From: Conus ventricosus
Lineage: Eukaryota; Mollusca; Gastropoda; Neogastropoda; Conidae
Reading direction: 5' to 3'
NCBI GenBank assembly: GCA_018398815.1
Contig: CM031607.1
Span: 84,804,175 to 84,868,174 of the forward strand
DNA length: 64,000 nt
The position numbers and the translations under genes are program-made. A model generated the notes under the pieces. It ran no database searches and was not told the DNA's origin. It worked only from the letters and a program-made list of their open reading frames with translations. Of this stretch, positions 59,303-64,000 are shown in pieces. Numbering within the stretch: position 1 is the stretch's first letter; every line of letters starts with the position of its first letter.

Positions 59303-60415
59303 CTGTCAACACACGACACGAACCATACATCTCTGTCAACACACGACATTAACTGACACCTCTGTCAACACATGACAAGAACCAACCACTCTGTCAACAC
59401 ATGACAGGAACTGTACATCTCTGTCAACACATGACAGGAACTGTACATCTCTGTCAACACATGACAAGAACCGTACATCTCTGTCAACACATGACAAGAA
59501 CCATACATCTCTGTCAACACATGACAAGAACCATACATCTCTGTCAACACATGACAAGAACCGTACATCTCTGTCAACACATGACAAGAACCATACATCT
59601 CTGTCAACACACGACAAGAACCACACATCAGTGTCAACACATTACAAGAACCCACGACTCTGCCAACACACGACAAGAACCACACATCTCGGTCAAGACA
59701 TGACAAGAACCAATGACTCTGTCAACACACAAAACGAACCACACATCTCTGTCAACATACGACAAGAACCGACCACTCAGTCAACACACCACAAGAACCA
59801 TACATGACAAGAACCGATGACTCTTTGTCAACACCCGACAAGAACCCCACATCTGACCCCTGCATCAACATGTGGAAAATCAGTTTCTGTCAACACACGA
59901 CAAGAACCACACATCTCTGTCAATACACCACAAGAATCACACATCTCTGTCAATACACCACAAGAATCACACATCTCTGTCAATACACCACAAGAATCAC
60001 ACATCTCTGTCAACACACGACAAGAATCACACATCTCTGTCAACACAGAACAAGAATCACACATTTCTGTCAATACACGACAAGAATCACACATCTCTGT
60101 CAACACACCACAAGAATCACACATCTGTCAATACAAGACAAGAATCACACATCTCTGTCAATACACCACAAGAATCACACATCTCTGTCAATACACCACA
60201 AGAATCACACATCTCTGTCAACACAGAACAAGAATCACACATCTCTGTCAACACAGAACAAGAATCACACATCTCTGTCAATACACCACAAGAATCACAC
60301 ATCTCTGTCAACACACCACAAGAATCACACATCTCTGTCAACACAGAACAAGAATCACACATCTCTGTCAACACACGACAAGAATCACACATCTCTGTCA
60401 ACACACCACAAGAAT
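59303..60415. repeat. Minisatellite, 30-bp unit, ~36 copies, abutting a splice acceptor
   Basis: The unit is CTCTGTCAACACACGACAAG then AATCACACAT. The first unit begins at the exon boundary, so the acceptor of the 59,011-59,302 exon is part of the repeat. Copies from 59,900 to 60,415 are nearly identical; the left half is more varied. The period of ten codons keeps frames open on both strands. Confidence 0.97.
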
Positions 60416-61372
60416 CATTTTGGGAGGGCAAAACAACGCTGCTGTGCGAGTTGTTTTAAACTGCTATTTTCCAGCTCAGCCCGGGCCCAGCCAGAGGGCG
60501 CCACTCCATGTCACCCAACACCCTGTGTGCATTAGAACATGTATTTAAGCATGTGAGGGCGCCTGCACATGCGCATGCGTGTCCGTGTCTGTGTGTGTCA
60601 GAAGTCTTCATCACTCCCCCCTCCCCCTCCCCGCACCCTATCCCCCATCCAATGACCAGATTCATCATTAAAAAAAAATTCTCTCCCCACTGCTCCTGAC
60701 ATATACATTAGTTTGTTCATTCATGATCTATGTATTTATGCTTATCTATTTATCAACTCATTTTATTCATTCATGTATCGATTACTTTACTTACTTCATA
60801 AATCAATATAGCTAGATTAGAATAGTACAACAGTGCTTTTTCTGTCCTTCATTCTATGATGTAAACACTGTTATTGCTCTGGCAAATTTAAAGCATGTGT
60901 ACTTTGACTATGATGCAATCAAGAAATATTTACTTATTTCATGAAGATTCCCTTTATAACTGAGTTTTTTTTTTTTAATACATAGACATCACAAACACAA
61001 GCAATCTGAATGTAAGTCTGATTGCACATATTACCCTTGGACTAATTATTTATTATTTATTCCATTTCTAGGCCTATTTTCATGGATTTATCCATGTATT
61101 CATTTATTTACTTTATCTGTATCATGTGTGTATCCCTCACAATTACTAGTATCAGGACTCTTTTTATTATGAGCTTTTACATTTATAGATATTTCAATCC
61201 ATGGCGCGTAGAGCTTTCAACATATGTTGCAAGATCAATATCTTGATGTATGACACTTTTATTTATGTGGCGCCACAGACGACCGTTTTGTTATGATGAA
61301 GAAAAAAATGAAGCTGCATATGTATTCGTGCCTGCATCTGTGTGTGTGTGTGTGTGTATGTGTGTGTGTGGT
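60416..61372. other. AT-rich sequence, no gene seen
   Basis: No exon with MAP7-like sequence was found here. (TG)n at 61,338-61,371. Confidence 0.5.
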
Positions 61373-61411
61373 GGGGGGGGGGGGGGGGGGGGGGGGGGGG
61401 GAGGGGGGGGG
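61373..61411. repeat. G run (28 G, then 8 G)
   Basis: GGGG with a single A interruption, directly after a TG repeat. Confidence 0.95.
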
Positions 61412-61700
61412 TGGCATGCGCGGCGGTGTCTATCTGTCTGCGTGTGCATGAGTGTGCATGTGCACTGAATTTAGTTCAAAAAAACAAAACAATTCCACAA
61501 AACTGTTCCATGTTTGAAGATCTAGAGCTGATTTATTACAGAATACATTGGATGTTGTGCTCACTTTGTAAATTGCAATCACCATCATCAAGAACGCAGA
61601 AGGTAGTTTAAAACAAAAACGAACAAGATGACGATCAAACAGCCTGCGATAATGACATACAGAATTCAAAAGAAAAAAACTATCCCCAAAACCTAGAATC

Positions 61701-61746
<46 letters not shown>

Positions 61747-62170
61747 ACACACCCTAACACACACACACACATATGTAAAGCAGGCTCCCGTTTTACAGAC
61801 CCGAACCCTCCAAGCCAGATATTCATGATCAATGTTTGTAGCCAACACCTTACATTGGAAAGAGGCCAAATAAAGGAGGAGGGGAAGGCGGAAGGGGGAG
61901 GGGGGGGGAGAGGGGAGAGAAATCAATGGGAGGGATGTAACAGCCAGTGTCTGTGCTGCTCCCTGTACAGCTGCCTGTCGAGGGCTGTCGCACCACATGG
62001 AGACCTGTGCTCGCTGCCCATGCTGATAATGAAGCTCTAATTCACCTGGACCTGCTGCCTCAGCACCCTTCACCGCCTCACTGTCACCGCTTGCCCTGTC
62101 CTGGCTTGGGCGGGGTAAGGTGGGGCAGGAAAAGGTGACTGGGGGTGGGTGGAGACGGAGAAACCAAATT
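61412..62170. other. CA repeat; no accepted exon
   Basis: (CA)n at 61,703-61,775. A minus-strand frame near 62,070-61,930 looks codon-like but lacks family motifs and clear splice sites. Confidence 0.45.
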
Positions 62171-62191
62171 GTGTGTGTGTGTGTGTGTGTG

Positions 62192-62239
<48 letters not shown>

Positions 62240-62305
62240 CAGTACAACCTTGAGTTAATCTGACAATAAATTGGTTTCAGTCAGTCAGTCAGTCAGTGTG
62301 TGTGT

Positions 62306-62366
<61 letters not shown>

Positions 62367-62445
62367 ATGTGCGTGCATGCGTGTGTGCGTGCATGCGTGT
62401 GAGCTTGTGAGCATGTTTGTGTGCATGTCTGTGTGTGTGTGTGTG

Positions 62446-62482
<37 letters not shown>

Positions 62483-62560
62483 CATGCATGCGTGCGTGCG
62501 TGCGTGCATGCGTGCATGGGTGCGTGCGTGCAGGCATGCGTGTACGTGTGCGTGTGTGCA
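62171..62560. repeat. TG microsatellites with (TCAG)n and TGCG blocks
   Basis: (TG)n at 62,171-62,236, (TCAG)n at 62,278-62,297, (TG)n again to 62,365, then TGCG/TGCA variants. Confidence 0.95.
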
Positions 62561-63111
62561 TGTGTGCATGCATGTGGTGTGGTCATGCATGCATACATGC
62601 ATGCACCCAAGCATGCAGGCACGCGCACTCACAACCAACCACACCCTTTTCCTTTCAGCACGCATACACATGCCCGCACGCTTTCCACCATCAGATGTTG
62701 GCGTGGCCACCCGTTGATCTGTTTTCGATCTCAATAAAAGGCACGTGACACAACAGGGGACAGGTGACTCACTGTACTAATGGATCAGTTTATCAACAAA
62801 GACCACCAAAAAAAAAGAAAAAACCTACATCATTTCAGCCCACAACACCGAACAGCTGTGACCACTGCAGCCTGCTCTCCCCCCCCCCCCCCCCCACAGA
62901 CTCCCCCCCCCCCCCACACCACACACACCCTCCACCATCCCTGAACACACCATCTCCCCCATCCTCCCCCTCACCTGACCGTGGGCTGACGGTGCAACAC
63001 CTGTGGCTAACAACCCTATCCCTCCACAACCCCCCACCCCCACCCCCACCCCACCCCCACCCCTGCTCCCTCACTCATGTCGGCAACGCTCCATACTGAC
63101 GAGCAAAGAGC
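62561..63111. other. C-rich stretch, no gene seen
   Basis: C runs at 62,879-62,895 and 62,903-62,915, and a CCCCCAC repeat near 63,030-63,062. Confidence 0.6.
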
Positions 63112-63360
63112 CCACAATCTGGATCAAAATCGCCCCACTGACAATGACTTGGACAAAACGGAGGTTATTTTAGAAGCTTCCACTGTCACATCAATCTAAT
63201 ACAAGTAACCTGGCACAGATAGATCATAAGATAAAAAAAAATCACCCCCATTAACAATGACTCACGCAAAACGGAGGTTACTCTAGGAGCTTCCTTCCTC
63301 ACTTCAATCTCATATTAGAGTAAACTGTCACAGATAAAAGTAACCTGGCCCAGACAGATT
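63112..63360. repeat. Diverged tandem duplication, ~120-bp unit
   Basis: CAAAACGGAGGTTA, AGGAGCTTCC or AGAAGCTTCC, TCAATCT, and AAGTAACCTGGC with CAGATAGAT/CAGACAGAT occur in the same order twice. Confidence 0.75.
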
Positions 63361-64000
63361 GCATCAGTGACCTCCTTTCCTCTTTCTTGTTGCCCTTTGC
63401 TCCTTCTCTACTATCCAAACACTTTGTTCTATCATCAGTATTCTAATGAGACCTTGTAACCTTTCAACTGTCCTTTTCCTTTGACCTAACTTTCACATAG
63501 CCATCAAATCCATTTTATAGACTGCAAGACAGACTTATGAATCTGGGTACTGCTTTCAATGGAAAAAAAAAAAAAAAAAAAGACCCGCTCGCCCATCCCA
63601 CCCCCAACCACCACCCCATTCAAGCCCACACTGCATTCAATTTTGTATAAAACCTGGTGGTGGAGGTAGTTTGCTGTATGAGGTTTTTGCTTAGTACAAT
63701 GGCAGAGAGAACCAAGAGAAAGAAAGAAAGAATACAAATAATAATAGAAAACAAATAATAATTAAAATAGAACACTGGATCCAACCATTCCAGCAATTTT
63801 TTCCGCCTCATCCGAAAACAAAGGCAAATGATATCCATCACAGTTCTGCTAAGTTCTCAGCAAGAGAGTCTGACCATGTCAACAGAACTGGTCAAAGATC
63901 AGTGACAATCCGTCATGCATGTTGTGCCTGTGATCAGCAACCCTGAGCTCAGTGCCCCTAATATTTCATTCATACAACTATCAGCTTATACTGCAACATG
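63361..64000. other. No gene seen
   Basis: An A run at 63,562-63,581 and unremarkable sequence to the right edge. Confidence 0.5.

Noticed and set aside
59804..60548. Open frames of about 240 residues with a ten-residue repeat (plus strand)
   Set aside because: They arise from the 30-bp minisatellite; the opposite strand and other frames are open too.
61930..62073. Possible upstream exon of the MAP7-like gene
   Set aside because: The minus-strand frame looks codon-like but lacks the charged N-terminal coil expected for MAP7 and has no convincing splice sites.

Overview
This is eukaryotic nuclear DNA. Protein-coding exons are short, spliced and widely spaced. Most of the window is introns, simple repeats, minisatellites and transposons (CR1/L2-like LINEs, an RNase H LINE, a DIRS-type tyrosine-recombinase retrotransposon, tRNA-headed SINEs, hAT-like and other inverted-repeat elements). 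The mixture looks like an invertebrate metazoan, most likely a mollusc such as a marine gastropod. That taxonomic call is inference only.

One host gene runs on the minus strand from about 59.3 kb down to a stop codon at 10,922. It is a MAP7/ensconsin-like microtubule-associated protein. Eleven exons can be placed by splice sites and codon phase: 59302-59011, 49691-49554, 45166-44885, 42228-42011, 33851-33231, 32827-32647, 24301-24196, 22261-22208, 20383-19347, 13636-13340 and 11141-10922. Phases agree at every junction. The end of the microtubule-binding coil (motif FGSATPR) comes first. It is followed by a Ser/Pro/basic linker and then a charged coiled-coil MAP7 domain spread over four exons (33.3-22.2 kb). 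Last comes a long C-terminal tail with a duplicated FKSPLLQ motif. The start codon and first exons were not found and probably lie beyond the right edge. Five of the GC-rich 3' exons carry small indels that break the frame although splice sites and overall phase are preserved. Consensus errors in the assembly are the simplest explanation, and decay of the gene is the alternative.

Layout: 1-3.6 kb, minus-strand CR1-like LINE running off the left edge. 3.6-10.4 kb, mostly non-coding, with a 530-bp tRNA-derived SINE. 10.5-15.7 kb, the gene's 3' end and three large minisatellites. 15.9-19.2 kb, an L2/CR1-like LINE inside a pair of 79-bp inverted repeats. 20.6-21.8 kb, a LINE fragment with RNase H. 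24.8-31 kb, a DIRS element with a hAT-like insertion and a neighbouring hairpin of DIRS-like repeats. 31-59 kb, gene introns with minisatellites, two copies of a DNA-transposon family, long G/C runs and an 864-bp tRNA-headed retroposon. 59.3-60.4 kb, a 30-bp minisatellite that starts exactly at an exon's splice acceptor. 60.4-64 kb, simple repeats.

The most unusual signal is a dispersed retroposed unit of about 55 nt with a (TTATC)n tail. There are six copies, several with target-site duplications, and three sit inside dinucleotide microsatellites.
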